Shown here: positions 6,074 through 6,297 of the stretch, in pieces | Position numbering within the stretch: position 1 is the first letter of the stretch | How the letters are laid out: every line of letters begins with the position of its first letter | Origin: Leucobacter sp. | GTDB lineage: Bacteria > Actinomycetota > Actinomycetes > Actinomycetales > Microbacteriaceae | Reading direction: 5' to 3' | Length of the DNA: 6,297 nt | Assembly: GCA_017990305.1 (NCBI GenBank) | Contig: JAGNOB010000121.1 | Span: forward strand, 1 to 6,297 | Made by a program: the position numbers and the translations under genes | The notes under the pieces: generated by a model | Told to the model about the DNA's origin: nothing | The model's database searches: none | Seen by the model: the letters and a program-made list of their open reading frames with translations, nothing else

Positions 6074-6297
6074 CGGACACCGCTGTGACACCACTCGAAC
6101 TGACGGGCGCCGCATTTGGCTACGCAGGCGAGACGCGCGTGGAGCATCTGGATTTCGCGGTGCCGGCCGGCGCTGCCGTCGCCCTCATCGGCCCGAATGG
6201 TTCGGGTAAGTCGACGCTGCTGCGCGGCATCCTCGGGCTCGCCGATCTCACGGCAGGATCCGTGCGGGTGCTCGGCACGACGCCCGAGGCCGCCCGC
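6070..6297 (+). CDS. znuC: Metal ABC transporter ATP-binding protein (ZnuC-like), 3'-truncated by window edge
   Basis: The first 76 codons of an ABC ATPase that would power zinc import through the partner permease. It starts at GTG 6070 inside the GTGA that also ends znuA (4-bp overlap). GGAGG (6061-6065) lies four bases before the GTG, so translational coupling is likely. The protein begins [13 protein letters not shown]. Visible features are an aromatic A-loop residue (Y18 in FGYAG, 16-20), the Walker A motif GPNGSGKST (41-49), and the segment [15 protein letters not shown] (51-65) that normally follows it. The Q-loop, signature and Walker B motifs lie beyond the window. The substrate assignment rests on the zinc-type lipoprotein upstream; a permease gene (ZnuB type) would be expected next. 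Confidence 0.93.
   Translation, partial: MTDTAVTPLELTGAAFGYAGETRVEHLDFAVPAGAAVALIGPNGSGKSTLLRGILGLADLTAGSVRVLGTTPEAAR

Noticed and set aside
1..6297. Mobile element, tRNA, rRNA, riboswitch or defence system
   Set aside because: I found no transposase or integrase motifs, terminal inverted repeats, tRNA-like cloverleaf or defence-type domains. All long frames are accounted for by ordinary chromosomal genes.

Overview
The window is GC-rich bacterial DNA with the look of an actinobacterium. GC-ending codons dominate, GTG serves as a start codon, leader sequences are short or absent, and the protein families are typical of the group. A member of the Microbacteriaceae (Leucobacter-like) is my best guess, but this is an impression from protein style and not a computed placement.

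Layout, left to right. (1) Positions 1-743, minus strand: the N-terminal 247 residues of a polytopic membrane protein that runs off the left edge. (2) 810-1820, minus: a cation diffusion facilitator (CDF), probably a Zn2+/divalent-metal exporter. (3) 1893-2672, minus: a TauE/SafE-family permease. (4) 2702-4105, minus: an amidase-signature hydrolase with its full Ser-Ser-Lys triad. (5) 4193-4657, minus: a small exported or membrane-anchored protein of unknown function. (6) 4658-4906: a divergent control region that holds a promoter overlapped by two Zur-like palindromes. (7) 4907-6073, plus: a ZnuA-type zinc-binding lipoprotein with a long His/Asp/Glu loop encoded by a 15-bp tandem repeat. (8) 6070-6297, plus: the start of the cognate ABC ATPase (ZnuC-like), overlapping the lipoprotein gene by 4 bp and cut by the right edge.

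The coherent theme is zinc homeostasis. The plus-strand operon captures zinc outside the membrane and drives uptake, apparently under repression by zinc-loaded Zur. About 3 kb away on the other strand, the CDF protein would export excess metal. The TauE-like permease, the amidase and the two uncharacterised membrane proteins have no demonstrable link to zinc.

A less obvious pattern is that all four rightmost-starting minus-strand genes with ATG candidates at 743, 1811, 2672 and 4105 carry a TAnnnT hexamer ending 6-8 nt before that ATG. This is the spacing expected for leaderless transcription. I do not see a wholly new system here. The most informative points are the double Zur operator, the repeat-encoded metal loop, the Glu substitution in the CDF metal site and the possible leaderless starts.
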